NCBI RefSeq assembly: GCF_900110125.1
Contig: NZ_FOCN01000002.1
Span: forward strand, 62,001 to 126,000
Length of the DNA stretch: 64,000 nucleotides
From: Cryobacterium luteum
GTDB taxonomy: Bacteria > Actinomycetota > Actinomycetes > Actinomycetales > Microbacteriaceae
Direction: 5' to 3'
How positions within the stretch are numbered: the stretch's first letter is position 1; the number at the start of each line of letters is the position of its first letter. Positions 18,266-25,859 of the stretch are shown piece after piece. A model generated the notes under the pieces. The model did not search any database. It was not told the DNA's origin and worked only from the letters and a program-made list of their open reading frames with translations. The position numbers and the translations under genes were made by a program.

Positions 18266-19630
18266 TTATTTGAAAGCCCGATCGAGTTCGGTGTCGCGCG
18301 GAGAGCGGCTGGTGCCGAGGGCCAGTGCGACTGCCGCGTGGATGGACCCGCAGGCGGCGTCGATCTGGGTGGTGAACCCCAGCCGCACGGCTTCGTTCAC
18401 GCGTTGCTTCGACATGAGCGCTCCTCGCACCTCGCCGGCCAGGCTGATCTCGCCGAACGCTACAACGTTGTGGGCTACGGCGAGCCCGGTGAAGGCGGAC
18501 GCGATAGCCAGCGCAATGGCCAGATCGGCCGCCGGTTCGGTGAGACGGATACCGCCGACCGTCGACACGTAGACATCTTTGGTGGAGAGTTTCATGCCTC
18601 CGCGCTCCTGCAGCACCGCGAGCAGCATGGCCACCCGGGCGGCGTCGACGCCGCTCGTGACGCGGCGCGGATTCGGGGCCTGGGTATCGGTGACGAGCGC
18701 CTGAACCTCGACGGGCATCGCTCGGCGGCCCTCCAAAGCAACCGTGACGCACGTGCCGTCGACCGGCTCGGTGGCACGGCTGAGGAACAGCCCGCTCGGG
18801 TCGGGCACTTCGGCGATGCCGTCACCGGTCATCTCGAAGCAGCCGACCTCGTCGGTGGGCCCGAACCGGTTCTTGAGCGCCCGAATGAATCGTAGCGAGG
18901 TCTGACGGTCGCCCTCGAACTGGCAGACCACGTCGACCAGGTGTTCGAGCACCCGAGGCCCCGCTATCGAGCCGTCTTTGGTGACGTGACCGACGAGCAA
19001 CACCGGCAGGTTGCGGTCTTTGGCCACCCGAATGAGAGTGGATGCCACCTCCCGTACCTGGCTGGGCATGCCCGGTGAGCCGTCGGAGAGTGCACTCGAC
19101 ACGGTCTGCACCGAGTCGATGATGATGAGATCGGGCTTGACGGCGTCGATCTGCCCCAGGATCACCCCGAGATCGGTCTCGGCGGCGATATAGAGCTCGG
19201 GTTCGAGCGCGTTGGTGCGTTCGGCGCGCAATCGCACCTGGCTTACCGACTCTTCGGCACTCACGTAGAGCACGCGGCTCTTGGCCGCGGCCGCCTTGGA
19301 GGCCACTTCGAGCAGAAGTGTGGACTTGCCGACGCCGGGCTCACCGCTGAGCAAAACGACCGAGCCGGGCACGATGCCGCCGCCGAGCACCCGGTCGAAT
19401 TCGTTGATGCCGGTCGGCCAGTGGGTGGCGGCATCCGTTTCAACGTGGGTGATGGGTCGCGCGATGCCGTCACCGACGAGGGTGATGGCTTTGAGCTTGC
19501 GGGTAATGCCAGCGGTCTGGCCGGCATCGACGACGGTGCCCCACTGCTGGCATTCGCCGCAGCGGCCAGCCCATTTGAGGGTGGTCCAGCCGCACTCGGA
19601 GCAGCGGAAAGAGGAGACGGATTTTGTCAT
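18266..19630 (-). CDS. radA: DNA repair protein RadA (Sms)
   Basis: Branch-migration ATPase for recombinational repair. 454 residues. The N-terminal zinc finger is CSECGWTTLKWAGRCGEC (Cys 10, 13, 24, 27). The RecA-like core has Walker A GEPGVGKS (96-103) and the RadA-specific KNRFG (253-257) before GCFEM. The C-terminal Lon-protease-like domain ends in GEVRGALMSKQRVNEAVRLGF. The start ATG follows a 65-base gap from the SGNH gene on the same strand. Full length. Confidence 0.96.
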   Translation of the reverse strand: MTKSVSSFRCSECGWTTLKWAGRCGECQQWGTVVDAGQTAGITRKLKAITLVGDGIARPITHVETDAATHWPTGINEFDRVLGGGIVPGSVVLLSGEPGVGKSTLLLEVASKAAAAKSRVLYVSAEESVSQVRLRAERTNALEPELYIAAETDLGVILGQIDAVKPDLIIIDSVQTVSSALSDGSPGMPSQVREVASTLIRVAKDRNLPVLLVGHVTKDGSIAGPRVLEHLVDVVCQFEGDRQTSLRFIRALKNRFGPTDEVGCFEMTGDGIAEVPDPSGLFLSRATEPVDGTCVTVALEGRRAMPVEVQALVTDTQAPNPRRVTSGVDAARVAMLLAVLQERGGMKLSTKDVYVSTVGGIRLTEPAADLAIALAIASAFTGLAVAHNVVAFGEISLAGEVRGALMSKQRVNEAVRLGFTTQIDAACGSIHAAVALALGTSRSPRDTELDRAFK

Positions 19631-19695
19631 GATTCGAGCCTAGCCGGGGCCACCGACAGGCAGTCGTGCACGGCGGCGGCGACTCGAGTCGGTGT

Positions 19696-20454
19696 CTAGC
19701 TGACCGCCGAGAACCGGCGTGCGACCTCGGCGCTCACCGCTGGCAGAAATGCTTCAGCCCAGGACCGATAGCCGCGGTCGTTGGGGTGGAACAGATCCCT
19801 GGCCACGTGGGTGAGGATGCTGCGAAATCCTGCCCGCTTGGTCGTCGCGTGCAGCGGAACCACGGTCAGGTCGTGCTCGGCAGCGACGCGGCGAATGATC
19901 TCATTGGCCACCGCCACCTTGACCTCGTTGTGCGGCAGGTGAAAGCAGGGGAGGTCGGCGACAAGGGCGTGCGGCGGCACCCGAGCGAACACGGAGCGCA
20001 TGCCCGCTTCGAACGTGATGGGGTTCCACTCGGCGATGTCATTGGCGCCGATGGCGACCGTGACGAGGTCGGGCTCAAGCTTGGCGAAGCGAGGAAGTTG
20101 ATCGCGCACGGCCAAAGCCACGGTTGCACCCGACACGCTCAGGTTCACGACGCGTACCGTCTGCCCGGTTGCCAGACGCACGTGTTCGGCAAGGACGCCG
20201 ACGTAGCTCTTGTCCGGGGTGGAAGCGCCGATGCCCTGCGCTGCGCTGTCGCCGATCGCGACGTAGAGCAGCTCGCCCGGTTGCTTGGCATGGGCGCGCC
20301 ACCAGGCCGAGTGCACCGGCAGGGTCTCGTTGAGAATAGCCTTCTGCTGTTCCAAGTCGCGCCGCCACCAGGTTGTGCCCAGGGCGATGGCGGCCGCGAT
20401 CAGGGCGGCTCCGGTGGCGATGGTCGAGCGGATGCGTGGGGTTGGTGAGGTCAC
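19696..20454 (-). CDS. SGNH/GDSL hydrolase, membrane-anchored or secreted
   Basis: 252 residues. A hydrophobic N-terminus (TIATGAALIAAAIALGTTW) exports or anchors the protein. The SGNH blocks are all present: block I AIGDSAAQG (Ser 70), block II Gly in LSVSGAT (109), block III GAND (Asn 138), block V DLFHPNDRGY (Asp 220, His 223). This is a complete catalytic set for an esterase or lipase. It lies upstream of radA on the minus strand and may be transcribed with it. Substrate unknown. Confidence 0.85.
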   Translation of the reverse strand: MTSPTPRIRSTIATGAALIAAAIALGTTWWRRDLEQQKAILNETLPVHSAWWRAHAKQPGELLYVAIGDSAAQGIGASTPDKSYVGVLAEHVRLATGQTVRVVNLSVSGATVALAVRDQLPRFAKLEPDLVTVAIGANDIAEWNPITFEAGMRSVFARVPPHALVADLPCFHLPHNEVKVAVANEIIRRVAAEHDLTVVPLHATTKRAGFRSILTHVARDLFHPNDRGYRSWAEAFLPAVSAEVARRFSAVS

Positions 20455-20540
20455 CCGCTGAGGCTACTCCGCGGCATCCGTGTGTCTGCTGCATGTTCGC
20501 CGATTCGCGTCGGACCCCAGTCTCTACTAGGATCGACGGC

Positions 20541-20630
20541 GGTACCGTGTCCGAGCGGCCGAAGGTGCGACTCTCGAAAAGTCGTGTGGGGGAGACTCCA
20601 CCGTGGGTTCAAATCCCACCGGTACCGCCA
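20541..20630 (+). tRNA. serX: tRNA-Ser (anticodon CGA), CCA encoded
   Basis: A class II tRNA with a long variable arm. The acceptor GGTACCG (20541-20547) pairs with CGGTACC (20620-20626), the discriminator is G, and CCA is encoded at 20628-20630. The anticodon stem CGACT/AGTCG holds the loop CTCGAAA, anticodon CGA, reading UCG. The T arm is GTGGG-TTCAAAT-CCCAC. Its last 27 bases are repeated exactly at 23391-23417. The symbol is only a label; the identity is certain from the fold. Confidence 0.97.
20604..20630 (+). repeat. attL: 27-bp direct repeat within tRNA-Ser
   Basis: The 3' part of the T arm, the acceptor strand and CCA of tRNA-Ser. Identical to 23391-23417 in the same orientation. Integration kept a complete tRNA on this side. 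Confidence 0.9.
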
Positions 20631-20643
20631 TTTTTATCCCTGA

Positions 20644-20700
20644 TCAGAGGAATTTTGCACGCTGCGGCGTGCTCTTTGCCCACAATTTGCCCACATCATG
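20644..20700 (-). pseudogene. Possible remnant of an integrase C-terminus next to attL
   Basis: Read on the minus strand, this stretch ends a frame with DVGKLWAK, then about ten residues and TGA, 14 bases from the att core. Integrase genes of tRNA-borne actinobacterial elements often end at this position and with similar VGKxWA tails. The upstream frame does not continue as a recognisable recombinase within the island. The call rests on position and a short motif. From here to 21025 I see no other convincing gene. Confidence 0.3.
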
Positions 20701-21025
20701 GTGATTTACAGGCAGTCTTTTGTTGGGGAAGGGTCCGTTTCGGACTGGGCGGTGCCGTCCATTTGATGGCCTGCAATCATCCGGATCCACGCGGTGCGGT
20801 TACTCCGATCAACGTGGGCAGCTCGCTCGAATGAGAACTCATCTTTTTTGCGAATGAGGCGTCATGCCCCAGTCTCCGGACCGCCTGGGGCTGCCTGATT
20901 TAAGTCACCTAGTGGGGCGGCAATCATCGCTTTCGCAGACCTGTGGGGCCGATGGAGCACAGGCGAATTTCAGTGCAGAACTTGGAAGGTGGCCGATCGT
21001 CCTCGGGGTAGAGGAGGATGGGCGC

Positions 21026-21970
21026 ATGCCGGGACAATTCGAGTGGGTGCGTGATCTCAGACGGAGTGAGTGGCTTCGGGCGATGGAAGCTGAGCCATTC
21101 GGAAGCATTCTGTCCGTTGTGCCTCGCGGTTTCCAGTCATACGCGCGCGTCTTTCATCCGGTTGAGCGGGACCGCCCGCGTGACACGAAGACGTGGCGGG
21201 GCGTCGATGAGAGTACGCACTTCGACGGTGTCGCTGATATCGGGGCGGCGCTCGAGACCGAGGTGACAACCTGGGCGAACGCTGCGGCATCCTTCGGCAC
21301 AGCCATGCACTCTGAAGCGCAGTACGCACGACTGCTACCGCGCGACGACGGTACTGCCGCTATGGCGATCGCCCCAGACGGCTGGCGCTACGCGGCCCCG
21401 CGCGAGGGATGCATCGATGCCGCCTCGCTTGCGGCAGCATCCGCGGTTCTTGCCCGTCACACCGGGACTCCGGATGCTGGTATCGCCGCAGTGTGGGAGG
21501 GGTGGGGAGGCCTCGTAAGTTCGGCAGGGGTCGCCCGGCTCACGTTCGAGGTGAGTGACGGCCAGTCCGCACGGATTGCTGATGCGGGGGGTGAGGATGG
21601 CGGCGATCCGGAACCAGGTTCGGGGCTGCTTGCTCGAGAGGTCGCGACAGGGTCACGGTTCGATCTGCACGGAAACACTGGGCGACACTACGTTCTGTTC
21701 GAGGTCGGCGCGAACGACCTGGCGGATAGGGCATGGCCTGAACGTGCACCCTGGGTCGATCAGCCCATGTGGGCGCAGTCGCCGAGCATCGTGTGGCCCG
21801 AGGATCATTCCTGGGTTCTTGCAACAGAGATTGACTTCGACTCGACACTCGTTGCGGGCACCACGAAGCTCATCCAGGAGTTGGTGCAGATGCCCGGCCT
21901 CGAGGTGCTGTCGATACGCACCGATGCTGACCTGACGTCGGAAGGTGACCGGCTCAACCGCAGCAAGTAG
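21026..21970 (+). CDS. Island-borne protein of unknown function
   Basis: 314 residues from ATG at 21026, preceded by GAGGAGG at 21011-21017; an ATG at 20864 in frame lacks a ribosome site. No signal peptide or membrane segment. Features include an N-terminal FEWVRDLRRSEWLRAMEAEPFGSILSVVPRGFQSYARVFHPVERDRP, several tryptophans, a central GCIDAASLAAASAVLARHTGTP with VWEGWGG, and a C-terminal HYVLFEVGANDL then WPEDHSWVLATEIDFDSTLVAGT. The coherent, Trp-rich sequence looks like a real folded protein. I do not recognise the family. It is the largest cargo gene of the tRNA-Ser island. Confidence 0.75.
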   Translation: MPGQFEWVRDLRRSEWLRAMEAEPFGSILSVVPRGFQSYARVFHPVERDRPRDTKTWRGVDESTHFDGVADIGAALETEVTTWANAAASFGTAMHSEAQYARLLPRDDGTAAMAIAPDGWRYAAPREGCIDAASLAAASAVLARHTGTPDAGIAAVWEGWGGLVSSAGVARLTFEVSDGQSARIADAGGEDGGDPEPGSGLLAREVATGSRFDLHGNTGRHYVLFEVGANDLADRAWPERAPWVDQPMWAQSPSIVWPEDHSWVLATEIDFDSTLVAGTTKLIQELVQMPGLEVLSIRTDADLTSEGDRLNRSK

Positions 21971-22179
21971 CGTCGCATCGCCGAACTGGCCTGAGAATGA
22001 AGCATTCGGGAGGAGTCTGGATGCCAATGCTCCGCATGGCCGGGTGGTCAGCGGGGCGGTGGTCCCGCCAGGAATCTCACATGCCCATTGACTCGGTCAG
22101 CGAAGAGCGGACAGCCGGCATCAGTCAGCGCGGCGGGCAAAGGCTTGACGCTGTGTCCGCGAGCACGTTTGGCGCTCCA

Positions 22180-22635
22180 TTACTTCAGCTGTGCCTTGGT
22201 GACCCGGCGGACGGAGTCCTGCGCGCCGTCGTCGACGAGGAGAAAGAACTCGTCGGGCGTGTAGATCTCATAGGGAAGAAGATCGGGATTGCCGAAGTCG
22301 CTGCCGTTGCTGGTGAGCAAAAAATTGGAGGCCGCTGCAGTTGCGGCGGCATGGACGTGCCGGTCGTGGGGGTCCGAGCCGTGGAACTCGATGGACCCGT
22401 CAAAGTCGGTGACGACCTCGTCGAGGTTTTCGATGAGGTCATCGTGCAGACGACGGGTTATGTTTCCGTCGAGTTCAGGCTGCAGGCGCCGTCGAGCACG
22501 AACTGTTTCGGTGACCACGTCAATCGTTGAGTGGAGCTGGAACATCTGCTGCGTCTCGTTGCGCAGCAGGAAGAGCCAGTCACGCGTCGTTCGACTCAGC
22601 AAGACGTTGGCGTCGACGAAGACTCTTTGAAGCAT
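22180..22635 (-). CDS. PIN-domain ribonuclease, probable VapC-type toxin
   Basis: 151 residues from ATG at 22635 (the frame is open further upstream but crosses the antitoxin gene). It begins LQRVFVDANVLLSRT, the start of a PIN fold. Acidic site residues are Asp 8, Glu 43 (VTETVRARR) and Asp 91 (DPHDRHV), followed by NFLLTSNGSDF, the conserved T/S-N-D end of the domain. Such enzymes cleave RNA. It lies 31 bases downstream of an HTH gene on the same strand, forming a toxin-antitoxin pair. Confidence 0.8.
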   Translation of the reverse strand: MLQRVFVDANVLLSRTTRDWLFLLRNETQQMFQLHSTIDVVTETVRARRRLQPELDGNITRRLHDDLIENLDEVVTDFDGSIEFHGSDPHDRHVHAAATAAASNFLLTSNGSDFGNPDLLPYEIYTPDEFFLLVDDGAQDSVRRVTKAQLK

Positions 22636-22666
22636 GAGCCTCAGAGTATCGGTTGAGCTGCACTCA

Positions 22667-23122
22667 CTACTTATGGTTAGTGACCAGGTCGTCGATTTCG
22701 TCGTCCAAGCTGCGGAGAGAGGCGAACGCTGTGTCTCGTTTCTCGTCACGTGCATTGCGGAATGCGAGCACGTCAGCGGTGACAAGTCGTGTGTGGGAGC
22801 CGACCTTCTTCGAAGGAATTCTGTCGGACTTTACGAGCTTCATCAGCGTCGGGCGTGACACCCCGAGCAACTCTGCGGCCGTGGTGGTGGTGAGTTCATC
22901 GGGGAGTGTCATCACGGAAACCGCACCGTGGGCCGCTCGATCGAGCACACGGGTGATGAATGTCCTGAGGTCGGGGCTCAGCCGAATCTCACGCCCATCG
23001 TCGACGGTCACAATAACGCCCGTGAAGGCGTTGTTGTGCGCTTCCCTGACAAGAGCCGCCGCTTGCTTGCGCAACTCCTCGTCGATGACAACGGTGCCAT
23101 TGGATAGGAGGGTGGTGGTCAT
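22667..23122 (-). CDS. Excisionase-type HTH protein, probable antitoxin of the PIN toxin
   Basis: 151 residues from ATG at 23122 with GGAGAG upstream. The N-terminal half (NGTVVIDEELRKQAAALVREAHNN and GREIRLSPDLRTFITRVLDRA) is helical. The C-terminal part carries a MerR/excisionase-like helix-turn-helix, LTTTTAAELLGVSRPTLMKLVKSDRIPSKKVGSHTRLVTADVLAF (~75-120), ending in an acidic tail. The pairing with a downstream PIN gene matches known HTH/PIN modules. It may also be mistaken for a phage excisionase, but the pairing and the long N-terminus favour an antitoxin and autorepressor. Confidence 0.75.
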   Translation of the reverse strand: MTTTLLSNGTVVIDEELRKQAAALVREAHNNAFTGVIVTVDDGREIRLSPDLRTFITRVLDRAAHGAVSVMTLPDELTTTTAAELLGVSRPTLMKLVKSDRIPSKKVGSHTRLVTADVLAFRNARDEKRDTAFASLRSLDDEIDDLVTNHK

Positions 23123-23390
23123 GTGTACGCTCTCCTCGCAACTGTCGCGTGCGGAACCCTGAATAGCCCACTCTAAGACTTTACAGTTATAAGTGCAACG
23201 GCGTGGCGCAAATGGTCATCGACTCGTTGGTCATTGCCCAGTAGAGAGGCCGTACCTGCCCGTGCAGGGCTTGCCCACTTTGCCCACACTTGAATAGATT
23301 CGGCATGATCCACAGGGCGTCGCGGTGACTGAAAACCCTGGATTCTACGGGCATGTTGGCGACTAGACAGGCTGTGACTGGGCGGGACTT

Positions 23391-23417
23391 TGGGTTCAAA
23401 TCCCACCGGTACCGCCA
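23391..23417 (+). repeat. attR: 27-bp direct repeat of the tRNA-Ser 3' end
   Basis: An exact copy of 20604-20630 in direct orientation. Not a tRNA: the preceding bases do not provide the anticodon arm. Marks the distal border of the island. Confidence 0.9.
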
Positions 23418-23418
23418 C

Positions 23419-23470
23419 GAAAAACCCCCTACATCCCAGTGTTTCACTGGGGAGTAGGGGGTTCTTCTTT
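23419..23470 (+). terminator. Bidirectional terminator, probably the original tRNA-Ser terminator
   Basis: CCCCCTAC (23425-23432) pairs with GTAGGGGG (23454-23461). An inner CCCAGTG/CACTGGG stem closes a TTT loop. AAAAA on the left and TTCTTCTTT on the right make it work in either direction. It starts two bases after attR, where the tRNA terminator would have been before integration. Confidence 0.85.
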
Positions 23471-23475
23471 GGCAC

Positions 23476-23856
23476 GATCCGGATTGGAAGGGCTGGTGGG
23501 GTGGCGAGCCGCCGTTCGGCACCCCGGTCTACGTCCTCACCCGCACCGCACCGCGTCCGTCGATCCCGATGCAGGGCGGAACGACGTTCCACTTCCGCAA
23601 CGCAGCAATCGAGGACGTGCTCGCGGAGGCGACCGAGGCTGCCGGCGTCCTGGACGTGCGCGTCGGCGGTGGAGTCCGCACCGCGCGCGACTTCCTGCGC
23701 GCCGGCCTCGTCGATCACTTGCATCTCATGGTCGCCCCGATCTTCCTCGGCCGGGGCACTCGACTGTGGGACGGCCTGCCCCGCCTCGACCTCACCCACA
23801 CGGTGACGACGGAAGTGGCCGAGAGTGGCACAATCCACGTGACCTTCGCACGATAG
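23476..23856 (+). pseudogene. C-terminal fragment of a dihydrofolate reductase-family (RibD C-like) protein
   Basis: The open frame reads DPDWKGWWGGEPPFGTPVYVLTRTAPRPSI, then VRVGGGVRTARDFLRAGLVDHLHLMVAPIFLGRGTRLWDGL, ending at the stop at 23856. That is the second half of the common actinobacterial DHFR-family protein. The N-terminal half, with the start and the nucleotide-binding region, is missing: the frame runs back into the terminator beside attR. It could restart at ATG 23569 (95 codons), but such a piece would lack the active site. Most likely a dead remnant cut off at the integration site. Confidence 0.8.
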
Positions 23857-24001
23857 GACGATTGCTGATCGGAGCGCTGTTAGCACCTTCCGATCCTGCT
23901 GTGTAGCGCTAACATCCGCAGTGGCTCGTCGCCCGGGAGGTCCGTTTCGAAACCCTGGATTTGCAAGACGCTTTCCCAGTCTCGAGTGTATTCACCTGCT
24001 G

Positions 24002-24898
24002 TTATCTGATGGTGTCGTGAAGTGTGCGGGCTATGTGTCCGAGTGTTTGTTCGGCGGCTGGTTGTGTGGCGGTCGGGACTCGTGATTCGGTGAGGGCGGC
24101 GACGGCGAATCGGGTGCCGTCGTTGTGCTCGACGACTCCTACCTCGTGTCGGAGGTTGAGGAAGGTGCCGGTTTTCGATGCCCAGCGGGATGTTCCGGTT
24201 GCAAAGTCAGGCGTGAGGCGGTGCCGCATCAGGTTTGTGCTCATCATTTGTTGGGTGGTGAATGCCGTTTCGGGGCTAGGGGCTGAGTGGATCCAGATCT
24301 GCTCGAGGAGGTTGACGAAGCTTCGCGCCGAGCCGGCGTTGGCTTGAGTGATGTCGAGTTGCGGGATGAGGTGTCCTCCGCCCGGTGTGCCTGCCTGGAT
24401 GGCTAGGGTGTGGGCGAGGTGGGCCTCGTGTGGGGCGAGCCGCTCGGCGAGAGTTTGGTAGAGAGTGCGGATGGTGTGGCGGATACGGAGGCCGGGTATG
24501 TGCAGCTGCTGCATAAGGTGATCGACCATGCGCGGCGTGCAAATGTCGAATAGTGCGTCGGCGGCGGTGTCATCACTGATGGAAAGCGCGAGGGAGACGA
24601 GGTCGAATACTGCGACCTTGGTCGGGTGTTGGAAGGTGCAGAGCCCGGTCAGCCCGGGTGTTCGGTTTTCGGGAAGAAGTTCGATCGTGCGTGCCGGGTC
24701 TAAATCGCCGGTTCGGATCATCTCGAGAACAGTGAGAGCGAGAGGCACTTTTACCAGTGATGCGATGGGGAAGATGGTGTCTGGTTCTATCCCGATCTCG
24801 GTGCCGGTGTCGAGGTCGCGGACGAGGAAGCCCCCTCGTAGTCCGGCTTCTGCAAGTTGATTTTCTGCGTCAGCGAGGATCTGCTGGAGGTGTTTCAT
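24002..24898 (-). CDS. blaB: BlaB-like serine penicillin-recognising protein (beta-lactamase fold, no signal peptide)
   Basis: 298 residues from ATG at 24898, which overlaps the LysR stop by 4 bases. The class A/PBP motifs are in order: SLVK (Ser 47-Lys 50), SDD (108-110) in place of SDN, and KTG (242-244). There is no clear ExxLN omega loop and no signal peptide (it starts MKHLQQILADAENQLAEAGL), so it should be cytosolic. Gene order and features match BlaB of Streptomyces cacaoi, needed with the LysR protein BlaA to induce the beta-lactamase. Regulation rather than hydrolysis is inferred. A cytosolic lactamase relative is the alternative. Confidence 0.75.
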   Translation of the reverse strand: MKHLQQILADAENQLAEAGLRGGFLVRDLDTGTEIGIEPDTIFPIASLVKVPLALTVLEMIRTGDLDPARTIELLPENRTPGLTGLCTFQHPTKVAVFDLVSLALSISDDTAADALFDICTPRMVDHLMQQLHIPGLRIRHTIRTLYQTLAERLAPHEAHLAHTLAIQAGTPGGGHLIPQLDITQANAGSARSFVNLLEQIWIHSAPSPETAFTTQQMMSTNLMRHRLTPDFATGTSRWASKTGTFLNLRHEVGVVEHNDGTRFAVAALTESRVPTATQPAAEQTLGHIARTLHDTIR

Positions 24899-25773
24899 AT
24901 GATTCGACCGCCAAGAGCGCAAGCGATGGGAGAAGCGCTTCCGTCGAGCAGCTCGGCGTCGCGTTCGCCGGTTCTGCTTGCGAGAGCGTAGCCCCGTACG
25001 AGGTGCAGCTCTCGAATGTGCCGCCAGTGAAGTTGCAGGTGGTCTGCTTCTCGCTCCGAGCACAGGAGCAGGTCTTTGCTGCCTGCCACGCCGGTGACTG
25101 CTTCAATCAATGTGTCGGCGACTTTCAGCTGGCCGGGCTGTAACGAGATCGAGTTCGCCAGCCAGGTGATGCGATCGCGAATGTGCGGGACGTTGTCTTC
25201 GGTTTGAATCCACAGCTTGCGCGTCGGTCGTTTCATCTCGCCTCGTCGCACTCGGATCGATTCGAGTTGAAACTGGCTATCTCCCGTAGTTTGTGCGGAT
25301 GCCACACCGAGATTTACTTGCCACACCGCATCCGCCGCCGGTACGGGCTGCACGGCGTACTCCGCTTGCCCGACCCTGACCATCTCGCCTCGCACAGCAG
25401 GCTCTGCCGTCTCGATTCGCAGTGCGAAGTCGTGTTTACGGGCCGCTATTGCTATCTGTGACAGATCTGCCACAGCGAGGGCCGTCGGCATCATTAAGGT
25501 GACGGGCCGGTGTAGTTGTCGTCTTGCCTGATCGCGTAGCCCCTCCGCAAGTGACACGATCGCCGATGCGGATGGAAGCAGAGTCCGACCGAGCTCGGTC
25601 AGCTCGACTCGCCGGGTCGTCCGATCAAGAAGCTGGCCACCGAGATGGTCCTCTAGTGACGCGATGCGTTTGCTCGCTACGGACTGCGGAATACCGCACT
25701 CGGCGGCGCCGTAGGTGAAGCTTCCTCTTCGACTTACGCTCACGAACGCTTCGCAGCCAGCAACGATGTCCAT
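24895..25773 (-). CDS. blaA: LysR-family regulator of the beta-lactamase (BlaA/AmpR type)
   Basis: 292 residues from ATG at 25773. The N-terminal winged HTH is typical: CEAFVSVSRRGSFTYGAAECGIPQSVASKRIASLEDHLGGQLLDRTTRRVELTELGRTLLP (~7-66). The effector domain follows with TLMMPTALAVADLSQIAIAARKH. It is divergent from the class A beta-lactamase gene over an 86-base gap containing a T-N11-A palindrome, and translationally coupled to the BlaB-like gene. This is the S. cacaoi blaL-blaA-blaB plan. It likely activates blaL and represses itself. Confidence 0.82.
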   Translation of the reverse strand: MDIVAGCEAFVSVSRRGSFTYGAAECGIPQSVASKRIASLEDHLGGQLLDRTTRRVELTELGRTLLPSASAIVSLAEGLRDQARRQLHRPVTLMMPTALAVADLSQIAIAARKHDFALRIETAEPAVRGEMVRVGQAEYAVQPVPAADAVWQVNLGVASAQTTGDSQFQLESIRVRRGEMKRPTRKLWIQTEDNVPHIRDRITWLANSISLQPGQLKVADTLIEAVTGVAGSKDLLLCSEREADHLQLHWRHIRELHLVRGYALASRTGERDAELLDGSASPIACALGGRII

Positions 25774-25789
25774 ACGAGGATTCTTGTCT

Positions 25790-25804
25790 ATTCCCTAACG
25801 GAAT
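25790..25804. promoter_or_regulatory. Palindromic LysR operator (T-N11-A) between blaA and blaL
   Basis: ATTCC-N5-GGAAT is a perfect 5-bp inverted repeat with the T-N11-A spacing typical of LysR sites. It lies 17 bases upstream of the regulator start and 55 bases before the beta-lactamase start, so it can serve both promoters. The inverted repeat is seen; binding is inferred. Confidence 0.65.
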
Positions 25805-25859
25805 CAGTAGCGCTTAATAATGATTGGACTGACTACAGTTTGTCCCGAAGAGTGTCGCC

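Larger units (their letters stand above)
20604..23417. mobile_element. Small integrated island at tRNA-Ser, bounded by 27-bp direct repeats
   Basis: The last 27 bases of the tRNA gene (20604-20630) recur exactly at 23391-23417, the hallmark of site-specific integration into a tRNA 3' end. Between the copies lie a possible integrase 3' remnant, one orphan gene and a PIN/HTH pair. The inside looks less GC-rich than the core block. No intact integrase is present, so the island cannot move by itself. The hairpin at 23419 beyond the right repeat is probably the original tRNA terminator, now displaced. Confidence 0.85.

Noticed and set aside
20704..20857. Minus-strand frame ending in HQMDGTAQSETDPSPTKDC near attL, looking somewhat like protein.
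   Set aside because: About 50 codons, no start with a ribosome site, no family recognised; it may be a scrap of island DNA but cannot be supported as a gene.
22021..22530. Plus-strand frame with GGAGGAG before ATG at 22021.
   Set aside because: It runs antisense through the PIN gene and has no coherent protein features; the PIN motifs decide for the other strand.
23324..23965. Repeated phrase GAAACCCTGGATT at about 23326 and 23949.
   Set aside because: Short and imperfect; not enough to define a second attachment site.
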